Of a stretch of DNA of 39,876 bases, positions 31,452-39,876 are shown one piece after another; the stretch's first letter is position 1; each line of letters starts with the position of its first letter. Location of the stretch: NCBI GenBank assembly GCA_052315315.1, contig JBLSDE010000014.1:1-39876 (forward strand), written 5' to 3'. The notes below the pieces were generated by a model. That model saw only the letters and a list, made by a program, of their open reading frames with translations. It did not search any database and was not told where the DNA came from. A program made the translations under genes and the position numbers. Origin of the DNA: Cuniculiplasma sp052315315. Its GTDB lineage: Archaea; Thermoplasmatota; Thermoplasmata; Thermoplasmatales; Thermoplasmataceae.

Positions 31452-33437
31452 ATGACGACTGTTATTACAAGTCCAACTCTTGTATTTATTCCGGAAAGCG
31501 AGCTCGTTGCAGATTATGTACTTTCCTTTGTGGTGCTTGCCTTTGTACTGGTTGAATTCTATCGAAGGTACAGGAAGGCAGGGATTACTTTTGTCCCTGC
31601 TGTGAAATATCTTTTAAAGAATCTTAGAAGATTTATAGCCCAGATATTGAATTATGGTGCCCTTCACAGAAAGAACATAAAGAACAGATATGCAGGTTTC
31701 ATGCACCTCATGATTTTTTACGGGACGCTTATCCTTTTCATATGTACATCCCTGATATTTCTATCCCATGACATATTGAAAAATACGGTTGGATACGGAA
31801 TACTTGTTGGTGATTTTTACCTTAATTTTGAAGTTTGGGCCAATATTGGTGGATTAATGCTCGTGCTTGGTCTTGTAATGGCCATGTGGCGCAGGCTCAG
31901 AAAAAAGGTTCCGCTGGACACCATAACCCAGGATTTCATTCTCATTACAACTTTTCTCATTCTTGCACTTGAAGGGTTTTTCCTTGGTGCTCTGAAAATA
32001 TCACTTGACAGACAGAGCTTTGATATTTATCGTTTTGTGGAATGGCCCCTAAGTTATATATATGCACCATTGGGAATAAGTGGAACTTTCGGAATCGAGT
32101 TTTATCGCTCCCTGTGGATGGTTCACGTTCTGACTGCCTTTGCTTTGGCGGCCTATCTTCCATTTTCAAAGCTTTCCCACATGTTCTATTCTGCCATTGG
32201 AATAGGTGTACACCCCCAGAAGAAAAGGGGTGAGATGACAACTCCATTTATTCTGTCGGAGGCCATAGAATCTGGCAATTTTGACTTCAAAGTTGGAGCC
32301 AGAAATGTGGTTGATTTATCATACTTCCAGAGAACAGATGCTATTGCTTGTACAGACTGCGGCAGATGTGAAAGAGCATGTCCTGCAGTGGCCTCAGGTA
32401 CAGATCTTGATCCAAGAGTTGTGGTGCAGAATATTCAGAGGGCACTCTGGAATGGGGATGCACCAATAATAGGTACAGTACTTTCGGAAAATGCCGCATG
32501 GTCATGCACAACATGCCAGGCCTGCGTTGAAGAGTGCCCTGTGCTCATAGACCCTCAATCCTATAACCTGGAGGCAAGAAGAACACTTGTTATGGACAAT
32601 AAACTCTCAAAGGAAACATCAACATACCTGAACAACCTTGGAAACACTCAGAATCCCTTCGGAGGCTCAAACGCAGACAGAGATAAGATGCTTGAATATG
32701 CCCCAAAGATTTCAGAAGGCGTTGATACCATATACTGGGTTGGCTGCATGGGTGCCTTTGATCCCAGGTACAACAAAACAGCGAGGGATGTGATAGATAT
32801 ACTTAAAAAGGGCGGAGTCTCCTTTGGACTTCTTGGCTCTGAAGAAAAATGCAATGGAGAGACTGCAAGGAGGATGGGTGAGGAAGGTCGATTCCAGGAA
32901 CTTGTCCTTCAAAATATTGAAACGTTTAATAAATACGGTGTGAAGAAGATAATCACATCTTGTCCACACTGCATGAATACCTTTAGAAATGAGTACCCCA
33001 AATTTGGGCTCAAAGCTGAGGTGGTTCATCATTCCCAGGTTATTGAAGAGTTGCTGAAGGATGAGAAGATTAAGGTGAAGAAGACAGAACAGACAGTTAC
33101 TCTTCACGATCCATGTTATCTTGGGAGGATAAACGGGGAATTTGACAATACAAGACTCATCCTCGAAAGCACAGCCAATCTAAGGGAGATGGAGAAGAGC
33201 AGGGAAAAGAGCTTCTGTTGCGGTGGTGGAGGAGGAAACTACTGGTATAAGGTGGAAAAACAGGAGTCAATAAGTAAAATAAGGATGAAGCAGGCATTGG
33301 ACACAAAGGCCGAGACCCTGGCAGTCGCATGCCCATTCTGTACAGCCATGCTCGAAGATGCATCAAGGACAATGGATGCTGAAAAGGATATCAAAATAAA
33401 GGATATTGCTGAAATTGTAAGGGAAAATATGGAATAG
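31452..33437 (+). CDS. Membrane HdrDE-like Fe-S oxidoreductase (heme b domain fused to 2x4Fe-4S and CCG domains)
   Basis: A 661-residue fusion. Residues 20-240 hold about five membrane helices of the nitrate-reductase-gamma/HdrE type, with His residues (85, 105, 225, 243) that could bind heme b. Then come two 4Fe-4S sites, Cys300-303-306-310 and Cys352-355-358-362, and two CCG domains: the first degenerate (Cys432, KCNG at 467, Cys504/507), the second complete (Cys555, FCCGGGGG at 588-595, ACPFC). In other organisms such proteins pass electrons between the quinone pool and soluble carriers (for example ETF or heterodisulfide-type partners). The partner is not in this window. Confidence 0.9.
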   Translation: MTTVITSPTLVFIPESELVADYVLSFVVLAFVLVEFYRRYRKAGITFVPAVKYLLKNLRRFIAQILNYGALHRKNIKNRYAGFMHLMIFYGTLILFICTSLIFLSHDILKNTVGYGILVGDFYLNFEVWANIGGLMLVLGLVMAMWRRLRKKVPLDTITQDFILITTFLILALEGFFLGALKISLDRQSFDIYRFVEWPLSYIYAPLGISGTFGIEFYRSLWMVHVLTAFALAAYLPFSKLSHMFYSAIGIGVHPQKKRGEMTTPFILSEAIESGNFDFKVGARNVVDLSYFQRTDAIACTDCGRCERACPAVASGTDLDPRVVVQNIQRALWNGDAPIIGTVLSENAAWSCTTCQACVEECPVLIDPQSYNLEARRTLVMDNKLSKETSTYLNNLGNTQNPFGGSNADRDKMLEYAPKISEGVDTIYWVGCMGAFDPRYNKTARDVIDILKKGGVSFGLLGSEEKCNGETARRMGEEGRFQELVLQNIETFNKYGVKKIITSCPHCMNTFRNEYPKFGLKAEVVHHSQVIEELLKDEKIKVKKTEQTVTLHDPCYLGRINGEFDNTRLILESTANLREMEKSREKSFCCGGGGGNYWYKVEKQESISKIRMKQALDTKAETLAVACPFCTAMLEDASRTMDAEKDIKIKDIAEIVRENME

Positions 33438-33448
33438 AGGTATTTTGG

Positions 33449-34342
33449 ATGATATACATAACGGAGAACGAGGTTAAGGAGAATCTTCCAATGGAAGAAC
33501 TTGTGAATGAACTTGAGATGGCCCTTGTGGATTATGGCAGGGGTGATGCCTTCTCAAGTGCGAGGAACAGGATCTACACTGGTGAATCCTTCCTGAATAC
33601 CATGCCTGCCCACTGGAAAAGGTACGGACTATCTGGCCTGAAGACATACATTGCTGGGAGAAATGGGGTAAAATTCGTTGTAATATTGTTTCAAGAGAAA
33701 GATCCGGATAATTTCTTTGTTATTGAAGCCGACAGACTTGGGCAGATGCGAACGGGTGCACTTCCTGCGGTTGTGACCAAGCGCATAAGACCGGAGGGTA
33801 ATTTCCTTCTTATAGGAAGCGGTTTCCAGGCGGAAACTCAGCTGGAGGCCATGGCGACTACCCTTAAACTTGAAGAGGCAGGTGTGTTTTCAAAAAATAC
33901 CGGCCATGCAACAAAATTTGCCAACTATATGTCAAGTAAGCTGGGAATTAAAATAATGGTGCTGAAGAATATATCAAACTTAAAGGATTTTCAAATAATA
34001 TCCACTGTCACAAACTCACAGATTCCATTTCTCCGGAAGGATGCCATGCCGGAAAAATTTCATCTCAATTTAGTGGGTGCCAATCTGAAAAACAGAGCAG
34101 AGGCAACTCCTGAAGTGATGAATATGGCAGACCTGATTGTTGTTGAGCACATGGAACAGGCCATGAATGAATCTGCCGAGATTGAGAGTGTGAATGATAA
34201 GAATAAGATCGTTGAAGTGAAGGATTTCATGACAGGCGGCAAGATGAAGGGTGAAAGGACAATATTCAAGACCATGGGCATAGGTCTGGAAGATATAGTT
34301 GCCGGAAGAATTGTGGCAAAGAATCTTGGCTATTTGAGGTAA
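33449..34342 (+). CDS. Ornithine cyclodeaminase/alanine dehydrogenase-family protein (mu-crystallin family)
   Basis: A 297-residue NAD(P)-dependent enzyme of the family. Visible are the N-terminal ENEVKENLPMEELVNELE, the substrate Arg/Lys region NTMPAHWKRYGLSGLKTY, the dimer/NAD part RTGALPAVVTKR, and the nucleotide loop LLIGSGFQAETQLEAM. The typical glycine loop GxGxQA is kept. Substrate (alanine, ornithine or a cyclic imine) is undecided. GAGGT lies 8-12 nt upstream of ATG 33449, so it is read from a polycistronic message with the Fe-S oxidoreductase. Confidence 0.87.
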   Translation: MIYITENEVKENLPMEELVNELEMALVDYGRGDAFSSARNRIYTGESFLNTMPAHWKRYGLSGLKTYIAGRNGVKFVVILFQEKDPDNFFVIEADRLGQMRTGALPAVVTKRIRPEGNFLLIGSGFQAETQLEAMATTLKLEEAGVFSKNTGHATKFANYMSSKLGIKIMVLKNISNLKDFQIISTVTNSQIPFLRKDAMPEKFHLNLVGANLKNRAEATPEVMNMADLIVVEHMEQAMNESAEIESVNDKNKIVEVKDFMTGGKMKGERTIFKTMGIGLEDIVAGRIVAKNLGYLR

Positions 34343-34348
34343 TTTAAA

Positions 34349-35647
34349 ATGAACGAGGTAAATCCCTGGGGTTCTTCCCAGATAGAAGATTATGAAAGAA
34401 TGAGGAGAGAGTTTGGAATACCTGAATTCAATTTTTCCATGGACAACAATATATTTGCCAGAAGAAATCTTATAATAGGGCACAGGGACTTTGAATACAT
34501 TTCTGAGTCAATTAAGAGAGGAAACAAATTCTATGCAATGACAGGGCTGATGCCTTCTGGTGATATGCACATAGGGAACAAAACTGTCATAGATCTCATC
34601 ATATATTTCCAGACAAAAGGTGCGGATGTCCATATAGCAGTGGCTGATCTGGAATCCTACGCAACAAGAGGCATTTCACTTGAAAGGGCGAAGGAACTGG
34701 CCATTGAAAATTTCCTGCTGAACTATATTGCCCTGGGTCTCAAACCCTGTAATTTTTATTTTCAGTCCGAAAGTGCAAAGGTCCAGAGATTTTCATATGT
34801 ACTTTCTAAGGAGGTAAATATGTCAGAAATGAAGGCCATTTATGGCTTTGAAGATTCAAAAAGAATGCTTGAAATAGAATCTCCCTTAATACAGGCATCG
34901 GATATAATGAGCCCTCAGATATATGGTGGTCCTGCACCAACAATAGTTCCTGTGGGCGCAGACCAGGACCCTCATATCAGGCTTACTAGAGACATATCAG
35001 GTAGAATGAATATATTCAGACTCAGCACTGAAAAAGGCATCGAGATCAGTATTGGAGGCAATGATGACCCCACTGAATCAATGAAAATGGCTGAAAAAAT
35101 TCTTCAAAATAACAGGGCAGATAAAATATACAAAAACCCAAAGTACAGAATCATCAAAGCGGAAGGAGAAGATGTGGATCTTTTTAACCTCATGCAGGAC
35201 CTTGCCATTGCAGAGAGAAAAATAAACAGATTTTCCACCATAGCACCCTCATCTGTCATAATGAGACTTGAAACGGGTATCAGGGGCGGAAAGATGAGTA
35301 AATCCGTGCCAGAATCAACCATTTCCCTGAATGAAGATCCAAAGGTTGCAGAGAAAAAGATAATGAGAGGCGTGACTGGCGGTAGAGAGTCTATAGAGGA
35401 ACAGAAGAAACTTGGTGGAAATCCATATTCCTGCCCTATCTTTGAACTCTATCTATACCATCTCTCCAGCGATGACCGGGATCTCAATGGAATTGCAGAG
35501 GACTGCATATCAGGGAAAAGAATGTGCGGAGAATGCAAGAGAGAGGCAGCAGACAGAATGGCCTCAATGTTAAGGGATCTCAAGGAGAAGAGGGAAGAGG
35601 CCAGGGCCCAGGTTGATCAATATATAAGGGTAGAGAATGAACTGTAG
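34349..35647 (+). CDS. trpS: Tryptophanyl-tRNA synthetase
   Basis: The 432-residue class I enzyme charges tRNA-Trp. The HIGH motif is HIGN (74-77) in GLMPSGDMHIGN, KMSKS is at 315-319, and VPVGADQDPHIRLTRDI is the archaeal/eukaryotic signature for the Trp site. A long N-terminal part before HIGN matches the archaeal form. It starts 6 nt after the upstream gene and overlaps the thiolase gene by 11 nt. Confidence 0.96.
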   Translation: MNEVNPWGSSQIEDYERMRREFGIPEFNFSMDNNIFARRNLIIGHRDFEYISESIKRGNKFYAMTGLMPSGDMHIGNKTVIDLIIYFQTKGADVHIAVADLESYATRGISLERAKELAIENFLLNYIALGLKPCNFYFQSESAKVQRFSYVLSKEVNMSEMKAIYGFEDSKRMLEIESPLIQASDIMSPQIYGGPAPTIVPVGADQDPHIRLTRDISGRMNIFRLSTEKGIEISIGGNDDPTESMKMAEKILQNNRADKIYKNPKYRIIKAEGEDVDLFNLMQDLAIAERKINRFSTIAPSSVIMRLETGIRGGKMSKSVPESTISLNEDPKVAEKKIMRGVTGGRESIEEQKKLGGNPYSCPIFELYLYHLSSDDRDLNGIAEDCISGKRMCGECKREAADRMASMLRDLKEKREEARAQVDQYIRVENEL

Positions 35648-36545
35648 CATTTGTGGAAAGAAGGCTGTGTATGAGAACAAAACAGGTAAGAATTTCCTGT
35701 GTAAAATGCATTTTATGGAAAATGTAGAGAAAAGGTTCAGACAGGAACTGAGACGGGAGGTGAAATTTGGAAGGAATGGTACAACCATATCAGTGGCCAT
35801 ATCGGGAGGAAAGGATAGCTCAGTTCTTCTATATCTCCTCCACAAAACACTTCACATGAGGAGGGATGTGAATCTTGAGGCATTCACCATAGATGAAGGA
35901 ATCAAGGGATATCGAAGCTCAGGTCTTGAATCGGCAAAAAAACTGTGTTCGGATTTGAATATAAAACACGTGACAGTATCGTTCAGGGAAGCCTTTGGAA
36001 AAGAACTGGATCAGATTGTGGCAGAGAATAGGAAAATGGAAGGATCACCATGTTCTTACTGTGGACCCATGAGAAGAGATCTGATGAACAGAATGTCCCT
36101 GGAGCTGAATGCGGATTATGTTGCTCTTGGGATCAATCTTGACGACTATGCACAGAGCATAATGATGAATGTGATCAGGGGAGACTTTGAAAGAATGGCC
36201 AGGATGGCGCCGCACATAAGAATCGTGGATGGCTTGGTGCCCCGAATAACCCCCATGAGAAAAATATACGAAAAGGAGGTCAAGCTCTACGCTATTCTCG
36301 CTGGCATAGAGCACGATGCGAACTGGTGTCCGTACGCAATGAAAGCCCAGAGAAACCGTGCAAGGGAACTGATTAATGAACTGGAAGAGGAAAAACCCGG
36401 GACAAAACTTGCCATTGAGGGTTTTTTAGAGAAATTGCAGGATAACATTCAAAGGGAATCCGTGGTAATTCAGAAATGTCAGAATTGTGGGAATCCAGCC
36501 AACGGGAAATACTGCAGTAGTTGCATAAAGAACGGCTTCGCTTAA
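35637..36545 (+). CDS. tRNA sulfurtransferase of the TtuA/Ncs6 family
   Basis: A 302-residue enzyme that adenylates and thiolates a tRNA uridine. It opens with a zinc finger (CSICGKK, then Cys22 and His25), has the PP-loop SGGKDS (56-61), the Fe-S Cys pair in PCSYCG (139, 142) and third Cys in NWCPY, the LDDYAQS motif, and closes with a second zinc finger (CQNCGNP...YCSSC). This complete set separates it from TtcA. Whether it works at position 54 (TtuA) or 34 (Ncs6) cannot be decided by eye. Neighbouring trpS makes a tRNA-related pair with coupled translation. Confidence 0.92.
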   Translation: MNCSICGKKAVYENKTGKNFLCKMHFMENVEKRFRQELRREVKFGRNGTTISVAISGGKDSSVLLYLLHKTLHMRRDVNLEAFTIDEGIKGYRSSGLESAKKLCSDLNIKHVTVSFREAFGKELDQIVAENRKMEGSPCSYCGPMRRDLMNRMSLELNADYVALGINLDDYAQSIMMNVIRGDFERMARMAPHIRIVDGLVPRITPMRKIYEKEVKLYAILAGIEHDANWCPYAMKAQRNRARELINELEEEKPGTKLAIEGFLEKLQDNIQRESVVIQKCQNCGNPANGKYCSSCIKNGFA

Positions 36546-36672
36546 AAGGTAATTTTTGCATATTTTTTCACAGTTTTTCAAATGTTGTGATTTTTAAGGC
36601 AAATAATGACTTATATCTGAGGCTTTCTATCTAAATATGCATAAATAATTTATAATTTGAAAAGTTGAAAAA

Positions 36673-37275
36673 ATGACTTACGTTTTTATAGATCCGTTGG
36701 CCATAATGCTTATCGGACTGGCGATGGGAACTGCAATTGGAGCTTTTTATTTCTTCTTTGCAGCCAGAAAGCAGTACGATCAGATTAAGGCTCTTGTTAT
36801 ACCTGCTATGGGAATTGGTTTATTTGATTTTATCAGTGGTTTCTACATGTCATTCTTCTGGCCCATGAATGCACCATATGCCTACGCATACAACATTCTC
36901 TTTGGTGACCCTCTGCTCATGTTTGGACTTCTGCTCTTAATAGCTGCTTTCATGGGGTACAGTGAACAGGAGAATGTGAAGGCCGGCATATTTCCATTGA
37001 TGCTTTCTGTTCTTGGAATATATGTACTTGACGGTGCATACAGTATATGGAAGCTGAATCTGGAACCTGCCTACGATAATTTCCTCATGGCTATGGGACT
37101 GTTCATATTCGACGGTGTTGGTGCACTACTTGGACCGATTATGTACCTTAAGCCAGATAATGATACAAAGAAGATGATATATTACATAGAGTGGATAATA
37201 CTTGGAATAGGTACTGTGTTCGCACTGGTTCTTGGATATCTGGCTCTGTATGGACATCTCTCCTCACCACCATAA
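36673..37275 (+). CDS. DUF981-like membrane protein
   Basis: A 200-residue membrane protein with about six helices. The features typical of DUF981 are visible: FIDPLAIMLIGLAMGT at the start, then a Trp/Pro turn (FFWPMNAPYAYAYNILFGDP), with FGDPLLMFGLLLLIAAF in the middle and LGPIMYLKP near the end. Function is unknown for the family. A TATA-like ATTTATAATT lies about 20 nt upstream. Confidence 0.8.
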   Translation: MTYVFIDPLAIMLIGLAMGTAIGAFYFFFAARKQYDQIKALVIPAMGIGLFDFISGFYMSFFWPMNAPYAYAYNILFGDPLLMFGLLLLIAAFMGYSEQENVKAGIFPLMLSVLGIYVLDGAYSIWKLNLEPAYDNFLMAMGLFIFDGVGALLGPIMYLKPDNDTKKMIYYIEWIILGIGTVFALVLGYLALYGHLSSPP

Positions 37276-37352
37276 TCTTTCAAAATTGAAGTTAGATTCT
37301 TTATATTTATCATTTTTTATCATTCCTCATATTTATCGATCCTATTTGTCCA

Positions 37353-37478
37353 TTGGAAAATGTGAAAATAGACAGATTCAAAAAAAATTTTCTCTCAAGT
37401 ATAAAACTGAATGAATCCTTAAAGAAATATGGAATAGTGTCTACTTGGCCGGATAATGAAATCGACAAAGAGGTTTGA
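37353..37478 (+). pseudogene. Possible decayed small ORF
   Basis: From TTG 37353 to TGA 37476 the frame reads LENVKIDRFKKNFLSSIKLN and on to DNEIDKEV, protein-like in composition, and after the stop continues for about 17 more codons (MAQYNLDIMLIEAIGN) before another stop. No family, ribosome binding site or promoter is evident. The rest of the 37276-37646 gap shows no gene. Confidence 0.2.
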
Positions 37479-37646
37479 AAAGGAATGGCACAATATAATT
37501 TAGACATTATGCTTATAGAGGCCATAGGGAATTGACTTTAAACAGTTTATGGGAGCACTGAATACAGTTATAATGATTTAATGGTATCATAAGAACAGAT
37601 TGACTGAAAAAGTCGAAAGCGATAGGCAAAAATCTGAAATAATACA

Positions 37647-37653
37647 GGGAGGT
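37647..37653 (+). promoter_or_regulatory. Strong Shine-Dalgarno site of the acetyltransferase gene
   Basis: GGGAGGT with 10 nt to ATG 37664. This supports a leadered transcript here, unlike most single genes of the window, and fixes the start. Confidence 0.65.
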
Positions 37654-37663
37654 CATTGGAAAT

Positions 37664-38122
37664 ATGAAGATAATAAAGGCAGAGAAGGGGGACAAGTATG
37701 CCATAGATGCACTAAGGATAGCCAAAGGGCTTGGCGAATGGTTCAATGAGATTGGAATCAAAAACATGGAAGCAGATCTTTTCTTTGATAATTTAGCAGT
37801 AATGGTTGATAATGGGGAGACTTTGGGCTTTGCCTGCTACAACAGTCATGATGGCATAATGCAGCTTTTATGGCTGGCAGTTGAAAGATGGCATCAGGGA
37901 AAGGGAGTGGGAGGCTCTCTTTTAAAATGGGTTGAAGAAGAGGCAATGAAGCATGGATTGAATATTATTCAGGTGGAGACATTGCCTGATGAGGATAGCT
38001 ATGAGCCTTATAAGTTGACGAGGAAATTCTATTACGACCACGGATTTACAAGAGTGGGTTATAAAAAAGCTATTATAAAAGGCTGGGATGATCAAGTAAT
38101 CCTTCAGAAAAAATTGCAATAG
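37664..38122 (+). CDS. GNAT-family N-acetyltransferase
   Basis: A 152-residue protein of the GNAT fold. The acetyl-CoA loop is LAVERWHQGKGVGGSLLKWV (the Q/RxxGxG/A motif is QGKGVGG), followed by the helix EEEAMKHG and the typical ending FYYDHGFTRVGY. The substrate, a protein or small amine, is unknown. The gene stands next to the degraded region at the right end and appears intact. Confidence 0.88.
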   Translation: MKIIKAEKGDKYAIDALRIAKGLGEWFNEIGIKNMEADLFFDNLAVMVDNGETLGFACYNSHDGIMQLLWLAVERWHQGKGVGGSLLKWVEEEAMKHGLNIIQVETLPDEDSYEPYKLTRKFYYDHGFTRVGYKKAIIKGWDDQVILQKKLQ

Positions 38123-38212
38123 CAATACAAATACAATTATTCAGCAGAGGCAAAAATAGAAAATTAATTCTTCATATAGTTACCATAAGCTCCCTTATCT
38201 AATTTAAGTGCC

Positions 38213-38475
38213 TTACACTTGAACTGATAATAAGTGCTTTCCTGTTAGCTTTGATATTGACTTAAGACCTTCAGCTACATTTTCACAGATACCAGTTAGT
38301 CTGGAAGTTCAATATCAAAGCCAACCCTTTTTACTTTTCCATATGGACCATGGGATCTGCATGCAATAAATCGTGATATTGTTTTCATGCATTCCATTAA
38401 TGGATGTGCATCAATGTATTCACTCATGATCCACACATGCAAGTAATTCAATGCAATGAGAGGAAAATGCTGGGG
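38213..38475 (-). pseudogene. C-terminal remnant of an unknown protein
   Basis: On the minus strand the text reads WIMSEYIDAHPLMECMKTIS, CRSHGPYGKVKRVGFDIELPD up to a stop, then after a frameshift near 38290 ICENVAEGLKSISKLTGKHL and LLSVQV to the stop at 38213. Its upstream part is cut off where a transposase fragment begins on the other strand (about 38456-38475). The protein is not recognised. Two 13-bp inverted copies (38248-38260 and 38309-38321) lie within it. Confidence 0.4.
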
Positions 38476-39071
38476 AAATTACAAAGATCCTTATGGTGGA
38501 TTGCCCAGGACAATAAATGTATTGAAATATGGAGGTAAGTGCCATACATCTGTGAAAATTGATACTCTCCAGATCATGGGCTGGTCTTTTACAAAAGGAA
38601 ACATACATGATTCAAAGGTTTCGCAAGACATGTTAGATTCTCTCAGAAACTTCTCCCATTTTCTTACAGATTCTGATTACGATATCTCTGACATATATGA
38701 CTACAGATTCAAAAACGCATATCCTTCTCCCATAATTGACACCAAAGAAAAGGAGAAAGAGTTCCTGAACTGATATGGGTGAACCGCTGAATAGGAACTG
38801 ATCTAGGGAATAATCTTCTCTTTATTCCATGATAGGGAAAATTAGGAGGACATTCTCAATACTAGAAGAGATAATGAAAACAGAGAATTTCCGGTACATC
38901 ATGAGCGGATCATATAACAATGCAATTTGCCTAATAGCAAATGCATACATTCTCATGATTATAAAGATCCATACAAGAAAATTACTAATGAAGATAATAA
39001 AAATCGTCAGTTGTCTAAAGATGACACACTCTAAACTATGCATATTTTTTGTTTCGGTAAATCGTCTTTGA
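38456..39071 (+). pseudogene. Decayed DDE-type IS transposase
   Basis: The first part (38456-38773) reads GKCWGNYKDPYGG, KCHTSVKIDTLQIMGWSFTK, GNIHDSKVSQDML, SDYDISDIYDYRF, typical for the catalytic core of IS4/IS5-like transposases. After 38773 the frame is lost; the C-terminal part (38829-39071) has RRTFSILEEIMKTENF and a run like LIANAYILMIIK, which is the segment with the catalytic Glu and what follows in such enzymes. Both ends of the gene and the terminal repeats are missing or unrecognisable. The element is dead. Confidence 0.6.
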
Positions 39072-39122
39072 TTATAGTTTCCAGAGGAAAACAAACTAAA
39101 ATAGAAAACGGATTGCCCCTTA

Positions 39123-39194
39123 GGAACGGTTGATCAGCGGTAGATCGCATGCTTCGCAAGCATGAGATATCGGGTTTAAATCACTTCTTTTCAG
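39123..39194 (+). pseudogene. Decayed tRNA-Ala (anticodon CGC)
   Basis: The D arm (GATC/GATC with the same loop as tRNA-Ala TGC at 4242-4313) and the anticodon arm (CATGC/GCATG, loop TTCGCAA) are intact, and the T loop TTTAAAT is still visible. The T stem TCGGG/CACTT no longer pairs, the 5' acceptor GGAACGG has no complement downstream, and the 3' end is unlike a tRNA. It should not fold as a working tRNA. A transposase remnant ends about 50 bp before it. Confidence 0.75.
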
Positions 39195-39349
39195 TATGAT
39201 AGACCATAAAAAATTCTAATGATTGCATACTCGTCCATAAGAAATATAAAGAGTAAGATCAATAAATAGACCTTTCAATTCTTTCCCTTTTTTATAACAT
39301 ATCTTGAACAGATTCGTATTGAAGTATAAGAAAAAATTTTCTTCCTGCA

Positions 39350-39538
39350 TTGAAGAAATATATGGATTATTCTAAAGAGAAGTTCATCTCTAACAAGGAC
39401 GTGATAATGGCTGATCAAAAACTTCTCAAAAAGCTCGCAATTAATATAAATGGATGGATTCTTATTGTGAATGTTAAAATGATATCCAAAGGAGTGCTCC
39501 CTGTTCGTTTAACTGTTAATGAACGTAATGATCTGTAG
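39350..39538 (+). pseudogene. Protein-like remnant, not recognised
   Basis: The segment gives MDYSKEKFISNKDVIMADQK and LAININGWILIVNVKMISKG before TAG at 39536-39538; a protein-like piece continues after the stop in the same frame (ENEIFPSRGIMNSGTLKN). No promoter, ribosome site or family. It fits the surrounding pattern of broken mobile genes. 39195-39349 and 39600-39753 show nothing else. Confidence 0.25.
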
Positions 39539-39753
39539 GAGAATGAGATATTTCCTTCAAGGGGAATAATGAATAGTGGGACATTAAAGAATACTTTGAC
39601 GAACGCAAAAAAGCGTGATCAACTATTTCCGGATTGGCAGATACTCCCAGATTAATGAAATTTCGGAGAAATTTATAAATTACCTATTTCTTAAAGAATA
39701 GTTTATGGAGGGAAAATTAATAGATTCAAAATTGGGGAGTGTGGGACACTATT

Positions 39754-39876
39754 CTAAGATCTACCCATATTGAACAGATTGTGCCATGTGCCCGTGCAGA
39801 ATAGTGCATTGTCTATCCTGTCATCTCTCCTCTGTGCTATATTCCATCCAAGCATCTTCTTGTCTGCAGCAAATCC
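39754..39876 (-). CDS. C-terminal 40 residues of a protein running off the right edge
   Basis: On the minus strand the frame is open from the right edge to TAG 39754-39756. The text (ADKKMLGWNIAQRRDDRID, then NALFCTGTWHNLFNMG) is well-formed protein with a Trp/His-rich end, perhaps a transposase tail. The remainder lies outside the window, so neither function nor intactness can be judged. Confidence 0.4.
   Translation of the reverse strand, partial: GFAADKKMLGWNIAQRRDDRIDNALFCTGTWHNLFNMGRS

Noticed and set aside
38248..38321. Perfect 13-bp inverted repeat with a 48-bp spacer
   Set aside because: Both copies lie within a decayed reading frame and encode different protein parts there; no other sign of an IS end or a terminator. 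Kept only as a note in that entry.

Overview
The window is a stretch of an AT-rich archaeal chromosome, most likely from the order Thermoplasmatales (Ferroplasma/Cuniculiplasma-like). Evidence: a complete A-type ATP synthase operon, an archaeal isopentenyl phosphate kinase next to a type 2 IPP isomerase, KptA, a ZPR1 zinc-finger protein, archaeal TrpS, a TtuA/Ncs6-type tRNA thiolase, AGA/AGG/ATA-rich codon use, and many genes whose start codon lies about 20-26 nt after a TATA box (leaderless transcripts). The genus cannot be fixed from this sequence alone.

Layout. 1-1833: the end of an insertion sequence has cut off a heavy-metal P-type ATPase gene, which is also frameshifted; a small HMA metal-binding protein and a divergent HxlR-family regulator follow. 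1942-4286: a small (about 2.3 kb) decayed integrated element of the SSV type, bounded by 44-bp near-identical direct repeats made from the 3' half of tRNA-Ala. Its integrase is split into int(C) on the left and int(N) on the right. It carries a restriction-nuclease-like gene and two broken zinc-finger genes. 4580-6895: operon of isopentenyl phosphate kinase, IPP isomerase and ZPR1 protein (archaeal lipid precursors). 6972-10337: sugar-nucleotide epimerase, membrane-anchored cupredoxin, aminotransferase and an unknown protein.

10334-18771 (minus): the ATP synthase operon in the order K-E-C-F-A-B-D-(33-aa membrane peptide)-H-I, mostly with overlapping genes. Two points stand out: subunit D has no ATG/GTG/TTG at its conserved N-terminus (an ACG is in place), and a tiny membrane ORF overlaps both atpD and atpH. 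18966-27075: FHA protein, enoyl-CoA hydratase-like protein, membrane protein, PRPP synthetase + KptA pair, Old-Yellow-Enzyme-type flavoprotein, MFS transporter and a core MetE-type methionine synthase.

27267-31335: tRNA-Pro(TGG), a 750-bp stretch with a decayed gene and nested hairpins, an SDR oxidoreductase, a TPR protein and an RF1-type methyltransferase. 31452-36545: a tightly packed run of a membrane HdrDE-like Fe-S oxidoreductase, an ornithine cyclodeaminase/alanine dehydrogenase-family enzyme, TrpS and a tRNA thiolase. 36673-38122: DUF981-like membrane protein and a GNAT acetyltransferase. 38123-39876 is a gene graveyard: pieces of transposase-like and other genes and a decayed tRNA-Ala(CGC). 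No CRISPR array or rRNA was seen.
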